Below, piece after piece: positions 1 to 6,203 of a stretch of DNA of 9,445 nucleotides; the stretch's first letter is position 1, and the number at the start of each line of letters is the position of its first letter. Below the pieces are notes generated by a model. The model saw only the letters and a list, made by a program, of their open reading frames with translations, was not told the origin of the DNA and did not search any database. Origin of the DNA: Oscillospiraceae bacterium (GTDB lineage Bacteria; Bacillota_A; Clostridia; Oscillospirales; Ruminococcaceae); NCBI GenBank assembly GCA_017440445.1, contig JAFSHE010000306.1:1-9445 (forward strand). Direction: 5' to 3'. The position numbers and the translations under genes are program-made.

Positions 1-54
1 GAAGCTGTCTGCTATATCCTTTAATATCTCACTGCGTACTTCTTCATCAAACAT
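1..54 (-). CDS. Start of an unidentified protein (5' fragment, 18 codons)
   Basis: A reading frame opens at an ATG at 54-52 and runs leftward out of the window; the visible residues are MFDEEVRSEILKDIADSF. An AGGAGA ribosome binding site (61-66 on the plus strand, read in reverse) lies six bases upstream of the ATG, and a good sigma-A promoter lies further upstream, so this is very probably a real gene. The visible segment is acidic and looks helical. It is too short to assign to a family. It is divergent from the thiamine operon, and nothing visible ties it to thiamine. Confidence 0.6.
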   Translation of the reverse strand, partial: MFDEEVRSEILKDIADSF

Positions 55-106
55 ATTTTTTCTCCTGCGCTTTCGTATGAATTCTGCATAAATATATCTA
101 TTATAC

Positions 107-135
107 ATTATACAACAAAAAGCGACAAATTGCAA
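107..135 (-). promoter_or_regulatory. Sigma-A promoter for the leftward gene
   Basis: Read on the minus strand, a -35 box TTGCAA (135-130) is followed by a 17-base spacer and a perfect -10 box TATAAT (112-107). A second TATAAT-like hexamer (105-100) lies just downstream but is not correctly spaced from the -35. The start of transcription would fall near 100, leaving a leader of about 45 bases before the ATG at 54. Confidence 0.7.
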
Positions 136-258
136 TAGATGTTTATCTGATCTGCGATATCACCTGACCTATGTGTGTTGATAGTATATAACAATCGAAA
201 ATATAGTCGCATGAGGTGCGTCAGTAGATCCTAGAAATATTTTTTTTATAAAATCCCC

Positions 259-287
259 TTGCATTTTTTGTCAGAGCGTGATATAAT
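259..287 (+). promoter_or_regulatory. Sigma-A promoter of the thiamine operon
   Basis: A -35 box TTGCAT (259-264), a 17-base spacer and a perfect -10 box TATAAT (282-287) precede the riboswitch. A TG at 279-280, one base before the -10, makes it an extended -10 promoter. Transcription should begin at about 293-296, only a few bases before the TPP aptamer. An A/T-rich stretch (236-252) just upstream of the -35 could act as an UP-like element; that is inference. Confidence 0.85.
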
Positions 288-301
288 AGATTTACAATTT
301 A

Positions 302-391
302 ACAGACGGGAGCTTGTGTTACAGGCTGAGAGGGAGATGTGATCTCCGACCGATAACCTGATTTGGATAATGCCAACGTAGGGATGACTGT
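302..391 (+). promoter_or_regulatory. TPP riboswitch aptamer (THI element)
   Basis: The conserved THI-box blocks are present in order: GGCTGAGA (324-331), then CCTGA (357-361), then GGATAATGCCA (365-375) and GTAGGGA (378-384). The CUGAGA segment is the known pyrimidine-binding part, and the second half is the known pyrophosphate-sensing part. Helices I can draw are P1 (302-305 with 388-391), P2 (307-309 with 350-352) and P3 (312-317 with 321-326). An additional 6-bp stem-loop (333-338 with 342-347, GTG loop) is the optional helix found in many members of this class. Its place directly before thiC fits negative feedback by thiamine pyrophosphate. Confidence 0.95.
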
Positions 392-438
392 GACAGCGCT
401 GACGCTGACACGTCAGTGCAGAAGATATATGCACAACT
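392..438 (+). promoter_or_regulatory. Riboswitch expression-platform linker with hairpin
   Basis: Between the aptamer and the terminator, GCGCTGAC (396-403) pairs with GTCAGTGC (412-419) to give an 8-bp hairpin with one G-U pair and an 8-base loop. The loop holds a tandem second copy of GCTGAC (398-403 and 404-409). A competing stem, GTGCA (416-420) with TGCAC (430-434), shares the right arm of the first hairpin, so the two are mutually exclusive. This is the region expected to hold the switching elements, but I could not assign the antiterminator with certainty. Confidence 0.5.
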
Positions 439-469
439 GGAGCTATCGAGATCGGTAGCTCCTTTTTTT
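439..469 (+). terminator. Riboswitch-controlled intrinsic terminator
   Basis: GGAGCTATCG (439-448) pairs with CGGTAGCTCC (453-462), with one T-G wobble. This gives a 10-bp stem with a four-base AGAT loop, followed at once by seven T residues (463-469). It lies between the TPP aptamer and the thiC ribosome binding site, so it is the expected OFF-state attenuator: TPP binding should favour this hairpin and end transcription before thiC. Confidence 0.9.
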
Positions 470-480
470 GTTGCGAAAAA

Positions 481-485
481 GGAGG
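481..485 (+). promoter_or_regulatory. thiC ribosome binding site (decides the start)
   Basis: GGAGG ends six bases before the ATG at 492. The frame stays open upstream to a TTG at 468, but that codon falls in the T-run of the terminator and has no ribosome binding site. The ATG at 492 is therefore the start. Confidence 0.9.
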
Positions 486-491
486 TACATC

Positions 492-1790
492 ATGTACAAA
501 ACACAGATGGAAGCGGCGAGAAAGGGCATCGTCACAAAGGAGATGGAGGCTGTTGCGCAAAAGGAGCACCGCACTCCCGAGGAGATACGTGAGCTTGTCG
601 CAAAGGGACAGGTCGCTATCTGCGCAAACAGACTTCACAAGTGCATCGAACCGAATGGAGTAGGCTCAATGCTCCGCACGAAGATCAACGTAAATCTCGG
701 TGTTTCGAGGGATTGCAAGGACTACGGTATTGAGATGGAAAAGGTGATGGCGGCGGTGGATATGGGCGCAGAGGCGATAATGGATTTATCGTCTCACGGC
801 AATACTCAGCCTTTCAGACAGAAGCTTGTGGCAGAGTGTCCTGCGATGATAGGCACTGTTCCTGTTTATGACAGCGTTATCCACTATCAGCGTGACCTTG
901 CGACGCTTACAGCAAAGGATTTTATAGACGTTGTAAGGCTCCACGCAGAGGACGGCGTAGATTTTGTTACACTCCACTGCGGAATTACACGCAAAACAAT
1001 TGAGCAGATAAAGCAGCACAAGCGTAAAATGAATATTGTTTCCCGTGGTGGCTCGCTCGTTTTCGCATGGATGAGCATGACGGGCAACGAAAACCCTTTC
1101 TACGAGTATTTTGACGAGATACTGGACATCTGCCGTGAGTATGATGTGACAATTTCCCTCGGTGACGCATGCCGTCCCGGATGTCTTGCAGATGCAAGCG
1201 ACGTGTGTCAGATAGAGGAGCTTGTGCGACTTGGCGAGCTGACAAAAAGAGCGTGGGCAAAGGACGTTCAGGTGATGATAGAGGGTCCGGGTCACATGCC
1301 TCTTGACCAGATAGCCGCAAACATGAAGATACAGCAGACGATCTGCATGGGTGCGCCGTTCTACGTTTTAGGTCCGTTGGTTACGGATATCGCCCCTGGT
1401 TACGACCACATCACTTCTGCGATAGGCGGCGCAGTTGCGGCGATGAACGGTGCGGCATTCCTGTGCTATGTAACACCTGCGGAGCATCTTGCACTCCCGA
1501 ATGTTGAGGACGTAAAGCAGGGAATTATCGCATCTAAGATAGCCGCTCATGCTGCAGATATCGCAAAGCATATCCCCCATGCGATGGATATCGATAACGA
1601 GATGGCAGACGCACGCAGAACATTCGACTGGGACAAGCAGTGGAAGTGCTCCATCGACTCCGAGACCGCAAAGAAGATACGTGACGACAGAAAGCCTGAG
1701 ATAGAGGAAAGCTGTTCGATGTGCGGTAAATTCTGCGCTGTAAGGAGCATGAACAAGGCGCTTGAGGGCGAATATATCGATATTTTGTGA
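492..1790 (+). CDS. thiC: Phosphomethylpyrimidine synthase ThiC
   Basis: This 432-residue radical SAM enzyme of the cytosol converts aminoimidazole ribotide (AIR) to HMP-P, the pyrimidine half of thiamine. Family motifs are clear: MDLS (97-100), SRGGS (184-188), GDACRPG (224-230), EGPGH with the probable metal-binding His268, the [17 protein letters not shown] block (291-307) and AEHLALP (330-336). The C-terminal cluster-binding cysteines are Cys408, Cys411 and Cys415 in CSMCGKFC, that is CX2CX3C, one residue shorter than the textbook CX2CX4C. The protein lacks the long N-terminal domain of plant and proteobacterial ThiC, as is usual in Clostridia and archaea. It is the first gene after the TPP riboswitch and so directly exposed to the attenuator. 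Identification is secure. Confidence 0.98.
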   Translation: MYKTQMEAARKGIVTKEMEAVAQKEHRTPEEIRELVAKGQVAICANRLHKCIEPNGVGSMLRTKINVNLGVSRDCKDYGIEMEKVMAAVDMGAEAIMDLSSHGNTQPFRQKLVAECPAMIGTVPVYDSVIHYQRDLATLTAKDFIDVVRLHAEDGVDFVTLHCGITRKTIEQIKQHKRKMNIVSRGGSLVFAWMSMTGNENPFYEYFDEILDICREYDVTISLGDACRPGCLADASDVCQIEELVRLGELTKRAWAKDVQVMIEGPGHMPLDQIAANMKIQQTICMGAPFYVLGPLVTDIAPGYDHITSAIGGAVAAMNGAAFLCYVTPAEHLALPNVEDVKQGIIASKIAAHAADIAKHIPHAMDIDNEMADARRTFDWDKQWKCSIDSETAKKIRDDRKPEIEESCSMCGKFCAVRSMNKALEGEYIDIL

Positions 1791-1799
1791 GGTGATAAG

Positions 1800-1994
1800 A
1801 TGGTCAAAATCAATGGAGCAGAATTGAAAGTCGCAGGCAGAACAGTAGCGGAGTACCTTGCAGAAAGCGGCTACGATACAAAGCGTGTAGCGGTGGAGCT
1901 TAACGGCGATATCCTGCCGAAAGCGCAGTATGACAGCACCGTTCTTCGTGACGGCGACAGCGTTGAGGTCGTGAGCTTTGTGGGAGGCGGCTGA
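1800..1994 (+). CDS. thiS: Sulfur carrier protein ThiS
   Basis: This 64-residue ubiquitin-like protein carries sulfur for thiazole formation. Its C-terminal glycine is adenylated by ThiF and converted to a thiocarboxylate, which ThiG uses. The sequence shows the beta-grasp pattern (AVELNGDILP near 31-40, DGDSVEVVSFVGG at 51-63) and ends in Gly-Gly-Gly, matching the required Gly-Gly tail, with one extra glycine in the run. Length is normal (about 65). It starts nine bases after the thiC stop, with GAGGTGAT as ribosome binding site, and lies directly before thiF, its activating enzyme. Confidence 0.95.
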   Translation: MVKINGAELKVAGRTVAEYLAESGYDTKRVAVELNGDILPKAQYDSTVLRDGDSVEVVSFVGGG

Positions 1995-1996
1995 TA

Positions 1997-2623
1997 TTGA
2001 CAAAGTATGAATGGTACAACGCCCTTGAACAACGGCACGGCGCAGATTTACAGCAGAAATTTTCATCGGCCTGCGTTGCGGTCTGCGGTCTGGGAGGGCT
2101 AGGCTCGAATGTGGCGATATCGCTTGCAAGATCAGGTGTAGGAACGCTTCACCTCATCGACTTTGACAGGGTGGATATCTCAAATCTGCACCGTCAGCAG
2201 TATGGAGTTTCACAGCTCGGAATGTTCAAGACCGAGGCTATGAGGCAGATACTGTCCGAGATCGCACCCTACTGCGAGGTAGTGACGGACACGGTGAAGC
2301 TGAAGGAGGAAAACCTATCGCTTATAGCAGAGTGTGGCATCATCTGCGAGTGCTTCGATAATGCGGAGTGCAAGTCGATGCTGGTGAACGGAGCTTCGGA
2401 GCGCTATCCCGAAAAGCACATAGTTTCGGCTTCGGGAATGTCGGGACTGCACACAGGCAACACGATACAGACGAAAAAGTTCGGAAAGCGGCTGTACATC
2501 TGCGGTGACGGAGCAAGTGATGTTGACAATGACGGAACACTTTTTGCCCCTCGTGTAATGATCTGCGCCGCACATCAGGCGAACACAGTCCTGCGGATCA
2601 TCGCAGGAGAATTTGAAGTATAA
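1997..2623 (+). CDS. thiF: ThiS adenylyltransferase ThiF, short (family 2) form
   Basis: This is an E1-like enzyme that activates the ThiS C-terminus with ATP. It has the Rossmann nucleotide-binding motif GLGGLGS (31-37), the acidic DFD (55-57) at the end of the second strand, NLHRQQ (63-68), Lys78 and DNAECK (121-126), all placed as in the ThiF/MoeB fold. At 208 residues it is shorter than E. coli ThiF (about 250) and has no CXXC pairs for a structural zinc, which fits the short 'family 2' ThiF group of Clostridia. The start is a TTG at 1997, chosen because GGAGG at 1983-1987 (inside the thiS 3' end) is correctly spaced and the nearby ATGs are out of frame. The rare start may lower its output relative to ThiS. 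Confidence 0.93.
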   Translation: MTKYEWYNALEQRHGADLQQKFSSACVAVCGLGGLGSNVAISLARSGVGTLHLIDFDRVDISNLHRQQYGVSQLGMFKTEAMRQILSEIAPYCEVVTDTVKLKEENLSLIAECGIICECFDNAECKSMLVNGASERYPEKHIVSASGMSGLHTGNTIQTKKFGKRLYICGDGASDVDNDGTLFAPRVMICAAHQANTVLRIIAGEFEV

Positions 2624-2634
2624 GGAGAACAGAA

Positions 2635-3405
2635 ATGAATAATGATAAGTTGATTATAGGCGGACACGAGTTCAATTCACGCTTTATCCTCGGCTCGGGA
2701 AAATATTCCCTTAACCTCATTGAGGCGGCTGTGCGTGACGCAGGTGCGGAGATAATCACCCTTGCGGTTCGCCGTGCTAACACAAAAGAGCAGGAGAACA
2801 TCCTCGACTACATCCCGGAGGGAGTGACGCTCCTGCCGAACACCTCGGGCGCAAGAACAGCGGAGGAGGCAGTGCATATTGCAAGGCTCGCACGGGAGAT
2901 AGGTTGTGGCGACTTTGTAAAGATTGAAATCATGAAAGACAGCAAATATCTCCTCCCAGACAATAACGAAACTATCAAGGCTACGGATATCCTCGCCAAA
3001 GAGGGCTTTGTGGTGCTTCCGTATATGTACCCCGACCTGTATGCGGCAAGAGATCTCGTCAACGCAGGAGCGGCGGCTGTAATGCCGCTTGCGGCACCTA
3101 TCGGCTCCAACAAGGGGCTTGCCACAAGGGAGTTTATTCAGATACTCGTTGATGAGATAGACCTTCCCGTCATCGTTGACGCAGGCATCGGCAGACCCTC
3201 ACAGGCTTGTGAGGCTATGGAGATGGGAGCAGCGGCAATTATGGCTAATACCGCTCTCGCAACAGCAGGCGACCTGCCGTTGATGGCGGCGGCTTCCAAG
3301 AACGCTGTCGAGGCAGGACGAAAGGCGTACCTCTCAGGCCTCGGACGAGTGCTTACAAGAGGCGCATCAGCCTCCGACCCGCTGACGGGATTTCTCCACG
3401 ATTGA
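2635..3405 (+). CDS. thiG: Thiazole synthase ThiG
   Basis: This 256-residue (beta/alpha)8-barrel enzyme condenses 1-deoxy-D-xylulose 5-phosphate, 2-iminoacetate and ThiS thiocarboxylate to the thiazole phosphate. The Schiff-base lysine is Lys96 in FVKIEI, the same number as in the B. subtilis enzyme. Other family motifs are NTSGA (69-73), the phosphate-binding GSNKGL (157-162) and DAGIGRPS (182-189), with MANTALA near 203-209. Length is typical. The ATG at 2635 follows an AAGGAGAA ribosome binding site and lies 11 bases after the thiF stop. The adjacent thiH supplies its 2-iminoacetate. Confidence 0.97.
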   Translation: MNNDKLIIGGHEFNSRFILGSGKYSLNLIEAAVRDAGAEIITLAVRRANTKEQENILDYIPEGVTLLPNTSGARTAEEAVHIARLAREIGCGDFVKIEIMKDSKYLLPDNNETIKATDILAKEGFVVLPYMYPDLYAARDLVNAGAAAVMPLAAPIGSNKGLATREFIQILVDEIDLPVIVDAGIGRPSQACEAMEMGAAAIMANTALATAGDLPLMAAASKNAVEAGRKAYLSGLGRVLTRGASASDPLTGFLHD

Positions 3406-3413
3406 GGTGAGTT

Positions 3414-4667
3414 ATGGATAACAGATTTTTTGTTGACGGAGAGCATCTTTCGCCCTCTGCGCTTGAAAAGAAGCACCGTCTTGAAACAGACCCCACAAGC
3501 CGCACCGATCACATGGAGTACATGGACGGAATGGAGCAGATAAATTCCGACATTATGGACAAGGTGCTGTCTGAAATGAACAGCTATGACTATTCCCGCT
3601 ACACCGCAAAGGACGTAAGGGCGGCACTGGAGCATGAAAACTGCACTATCGAGGATCTCAAGGCGCTTCTTTCTCCCGCCGCAGAGCCGTTTTTGGAGCA
3701 GATGGCACAGCGTGCAAGGCTTGAAACATCGAAGCATTTCGGAAACACGGTGTATATGTTCACGCCGCTGTATATTGCGAATTACTGCGAGAATTACTGT
3801 GTCTACTGCGGCTTCAACTGCTACAATGATATCAACCGCATGAAGCTGAATATGGAGCAGATTGAGCGTGAAATGAAGATAATCTCCAACAGCGGAATGG
3901 AGGAGATACTCATTCTCACAGGCGAAAGCAGGGCGCAGAGTAATATCGAATATATCGGAGAGGCCTGCAAGCTTGCAAGAAAATACTTCCGCATGGTGGG
4001 GTTGGAGATATATCCCGTCAACACCGAGGAGTACAGGTATCTTCACGAATGTGGTGCGGACTACGTCACGGTCTTTCAGGAGACCTACGACAGCGACCGA
4101 TATTCCGAGCTTCATCTGCTGGGACACAAGCGTGTGTTCCCCTATCGATTTGATGCGCAGGAGCGTGCGCTTATGGGCGGCATGAGGGGAGTTGCTTTCT
4201 CCGCGCTGTTAGGCTTGTCCGACTTCCGCAAGGACGCTCTGGCAAGCGCCCTGCACGTTTACTATCTGCAAAGAAAGTACCCTCATGCAGAGATGTCGCT
4301 GTCCTGTCCCAGGCTTCGTCCTATCATCAACAACGACAGGATAGACCCGCTTGATGTCCACGAAACTCAGCTTTGTCAGATGCTCTGCGCTTATCGAATC
4401 TTCCTGCCATTTGTGGGAATTACGGTGTCCTCAAGGGAGAGCGAATCTTTCCGAAACGGTATCGTGAAGATAGCCGCAACAAAGGTCTCCGCAGGAGTAT
4501 CCACAGGCATAGGCGACCACGAAAGCAAGTATAACGGCACTGATACCGATGAAGCGGCAGGTGACGAGCAATTCGAGATAAACGACGGACGAAGCCTTGA
4601 TGTGATGTATAAGGACATCGCCGCAGAGGGCTTACAGCCTGTGCTGAACGACTATATCTATATGTGA
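3414..4667 (+). CDS. thiH: 2-iminoacetate synthase ThiH (tyrosine lyase, radical SAM)
   Basis: This oxygen-sensitive radical SAM enzyme cleaves tyrosine to 2-iminoacetate (dehydroglycine) and p-cresol, feeding ThiG. The [4Fe-4S] motif is CENYCVYC (Cys125, Cys129, Cys132; CX3CX2C), followed by the family blocks EEILILTGES (about 163-172) and CPRLRP. It ends in LQPVLNDYIYM like other ThiH and has no extra C-terminal cysteine motif, which argues against the related hydrogenase maturase HydG. At 417 residues it is longer than E. coli ThiH (377); the extra length is an acidic N-terminal segment of roughly 45 residues. The ATG at 3414 has a GAGGTGA ribosome binding site and lies eight bases after thiG. 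Presence of ThiH rather than the oxidase ThiO fits an anaerobe. Confidence 0.96.
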   Translation: MDNRFFVDGEHLSPSALEKKHRLETDPTSRTDHMEYMDGMEQINSDIMDKVLSEMNSYDYSRYTAKDVRAALEHENCTIEDLKALLSPAAEPFLEQMAQRARLETSKHFGNTVYMFTPLYIANYCENYCVYCGFNCYNDINRMKLNMEQIEREMKIISNSGMEEILILTGESRAQSNIEYIGEACKLARKYFRMVGLEIYPVNTEEYRYLHECGADYVTVFQETYDSDRYSELHLLGHKRVFPYRFDAQERALMGGMRGVAFSALLGLSDFRKDALASALHVYYLQRKYPHAEMSLSCPRLRPIINNDRIDPLDVHETQLCQMLCAYRIFLPFVGITVSSRESESFRNGIVKIAATKVSAGVSTGIGDHESKYNGTDTDEAAGDEQFEINDGRSLDVMYKDIAAEGLQPVLNDYIYM

Positions 4668-4674
4668 GGTGCGT

Positions 4675-5307
4675 ATGAAAAAGCTTGATACAACGATGTA
4701 TTTTATTACAGACAGTACTTTCTGTGATGAGGAAGAATTTCTCCGCCGTGTTGAGGAAGCCTGCAAGGGCGGCGTGACGCTCATTCAGCTCCGTGAAAAG
4801 GAGCGCACCACAAGGGAGTACCTCGCCCTTGCTGAAAAGGTGCATGAAATTACGATACGGTATGATATTCCGCTTATCATCGACGACAGGGTGGATATTG
4901 CCCTTGCAGTAAATGCTGAGGGAGTACATGTGGGGCAGTCGGATATGCCTGTTGCAGTTGCCCGCAGACTTATGGGTGATAAAATAGTAGGTGCGACAGC
5001 AAAGACCGTGCCACAGGCGATTGAAGCCTACGAGCAGGGTGCGGACTACCTCGGAGTAGGTGCTATCTATCCGACTACGACAAAGGTAAAAACAGTTCTG
5101 ACAAGCGTTGATACGCTGAAAGAGATAGTCAGGGCTGTGCCGATAAAGGTCAACGCTATCGGCGGTCTTAATAAGGACAATATCCATGTCCTCAAAGACA
5201 GCGGAATTGACGGTATCTGTGCTGTTTCAGCGATCATGAAAGCAGACGACCCGAGAACTGCCGCCGAGGAATTAAGGGAGGCATTTAATGAGTTGCAGAA
5301 AGATTAA
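4675..5307 (+). CDS. thiE: Thiamine phosphate synthase ThiE
   Basis: This 210-residue TIM-barrel enzyme joins HMP-PP and the thiazole phosphate carboxylate to give thiamine phosphate and pyrophosphate. Visible motifs are TLIQLREK (35-42), IIDDR (68-72), GVHVGQSD (83-90), GATAKT (106-111), the pyrophosphate-binding GVGAIYPTTTK (127-137), AIGG (161-164) and AVSA (183-186). I chose the ATG at 4675; a GTG in frame at 4669 overlaps the GAGG ribosome binding site and is unlikely to be used. The gene starts seven bases after the thiH stop and its end overlaps thiD by 20 bases. Length is typical. Confidence 0.96.
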   Translation: MKKLDTTMYFITDSTFCDEEEFLRRVEEACKGGVTLIQLREKERTTREYLALAEKVHEITIRYDIPLIIDDRVDIALAVNAEGVHVGQSDMPVAVARRLMGDKIVGATAKTVPQAIEAYEQGADYLGVGAIYPTTTKVKTVLTSVDTLKEIVRAVPIKVNAIGGLNKDNIHVLKDSGIDGICAVSAIMKADDPRTAAEELREAFNELQKD

Positions 5308-6088
5308 GACCGCCCTCACCATCGCAGGAAGTGATTCAAGCGGCGGTGCGGGAATACAGGCAGACCTCAAGACGATGCTTGCAAATGGCGTTTACGGAAT
5401 GAGTGCAATAACCGCCCTCACTGCGCAGAATACGATGGGAGTTACGGCTATTTCGGAGGTAAGCCCTGAATTTCTCAGACAGCAGATAGACGCTGTATTC
5501 ACCGATATTTTCCCCGATGCTGTGAAGATAGGAATGACCTCAAACGCACAGCTTATTGAAGTGATTGCGGAGTGGCTAACTTTTTACAAGGCGAGGAATA
5601 TCGTTGTTGATCCTGTGATGATCGCCACAAGCGGGGCAAGGCTTATTTCCGAAAGTGCGATAGCTGTACTGAAAGAAAAACTGCTCCCGATAGCAGATAT
5701 CGTAACACCGAACATCCCCGAAGCCGAGGTTTTATCGGGAATAAAGATATCCGACAAAGCAGACATGGAGCAGGCAGCAAGGCTCATCTGCGACAGCTAC
5801 GGCTGTGCGGTTCTGCTTAAAGGCGGTCACAGCATAAACGACGCAAATGACCTGCTCTGTGAAAACGGCGAAATGACATGGTTCAGCGGCAGACGAATCG
5901 ACAATCCGAATACCCATGGAACAGGCTGTACGCTTTCCTCTGCGATAACGTCGAATCTCGCTAAAGGGAATGATATCAGAGCTTCCGTGACTCTCGCAAA
6001 GGAGTATATTTCGGGAGCACTTTCAGCTATGCTTGACCTCGGAAAGGGAAGCGGACCGCTTGACCACGGCTTTAATATGACAAGCTGA
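5288..6088 (+). CDS. thiD: Hydroxymethylpyrimidine/phosphomethylpyrimidine kinase ThiD
   Basis: This 266-residue ribokinase-fold enzyme phosphorylates HMP to HMP-P and HMP-P to HMP-PP, the pyrimidine substrate of ThiE. Motifs are GSDSSGGAGIQAD (14-26), DPVM (108-111), TPN (140-142), KGGH (178-181), the ATP-site NTHGTGCTLSSA (208-219) with the ThiD-type cysteine Cys214, and GPLDH (256-260). It is a stand-alone kinase, not fused to ThiE or TenA. The ATG lies inside the 3' end of thiE, with AGGGAGG (5276-5282) as ribosome binding site, so the two are probably translationally coupled. It is the last gene of the operon, followed by a terminator. Confidence 0.96.
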   Translation: MSCRKIKTALTIAGSDSSGGAGIQADLKTMLANGVYGMSAITALTAQNTMGVTAISEVSPEFLRQQIDAVFTDIFPDAVKIGMTSNAQLIEVIAEWLTFYKARNIVVDPVMIATSGARLISESAIAVLKEKLLPIADIVTPNIPEAEVLSGIKISDKADMEQAARLICDSYGCAVLLKGGHSINDANDLLCENGEMTWFSGRRIDNPNTHGTGCTLSSAITSNLAKGNDIRASVTLAKEYISGALSAMLDLGKGSGPLDHGFNMTS

Positions 6089-6114
6089 TAATACATAGAG
6101 GATGAAAGAATTAA

Positions 6115-6177
6115 AAGCAGCGATATTTGCAGATAAAGTCAAAGTTATCTGTATAATATCGCTGCTTATGATTTTTG
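6115..6177. terminator. Bidirectional intrinsic terminator between convergent operons
   Basis: A long hairpin has an outer arm of 13 perfect pairs (6115-6127 with 6155-6167). An inner arm (6128-6136 with 6145-6153) includes one G-T wobble, and a single bulged T (6154) separates the two. The loop is eight bases (6137-6144). On the plus strand it is followed by T-rich sequence with TTTTT at 6172-6176, ending the thiD transcript. On the minus strand the stem is followed by TTTAATTCTTT, a weaker U-tract that could end the DUF4956 transcript. The stem is G+C-rich only at the base, and its 22-bp total is long for a terminator. Confidence 0.85.
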
Positions 6178-6203
6178 TTCTATTTTGTTGCCTTAAGGAA
6201 GAT

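Noticed and set aside
136..258. Possible small RNA or terminator before the T-rich run at 240-248
   Set aside because: Only a 4-bp stem (CGCA/TGCG at about 208-220) is found, too weak and too far from the T-run.
468..491. TTG start giving ThiC eight more residues
   Set aside because: The TTG is in the terminator T-run and the extra codons contain the ribosome binding site of the ATG at 492.
1368..2129. A 253-codon minus-strand open frame
   Set aside because: It is antisense to thiC, thiS and thiF and the translated sequence has no family-like features.
3138..4127. A 329-codon open frame on the minus strand
   Set aside because: It lies antisense to the well-supported thiG and thiH genes, shows no recognisable motif and has no separate promoter evidence; it is explained by the codon pattern of the sense genes.
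3414..4667. HydG (hydrogenase maturase) in place of ThiH
   Set aside because: The C-terminal second iron-sulfur cysteine motif of HydG is absent, and the gene sits between thiG and thiE.
4420..5187. A 255-codon minus-strand open frame
   Set aside because: It is antisense to thiH and thiE, and spans their junction; no motif or start signal supports it.
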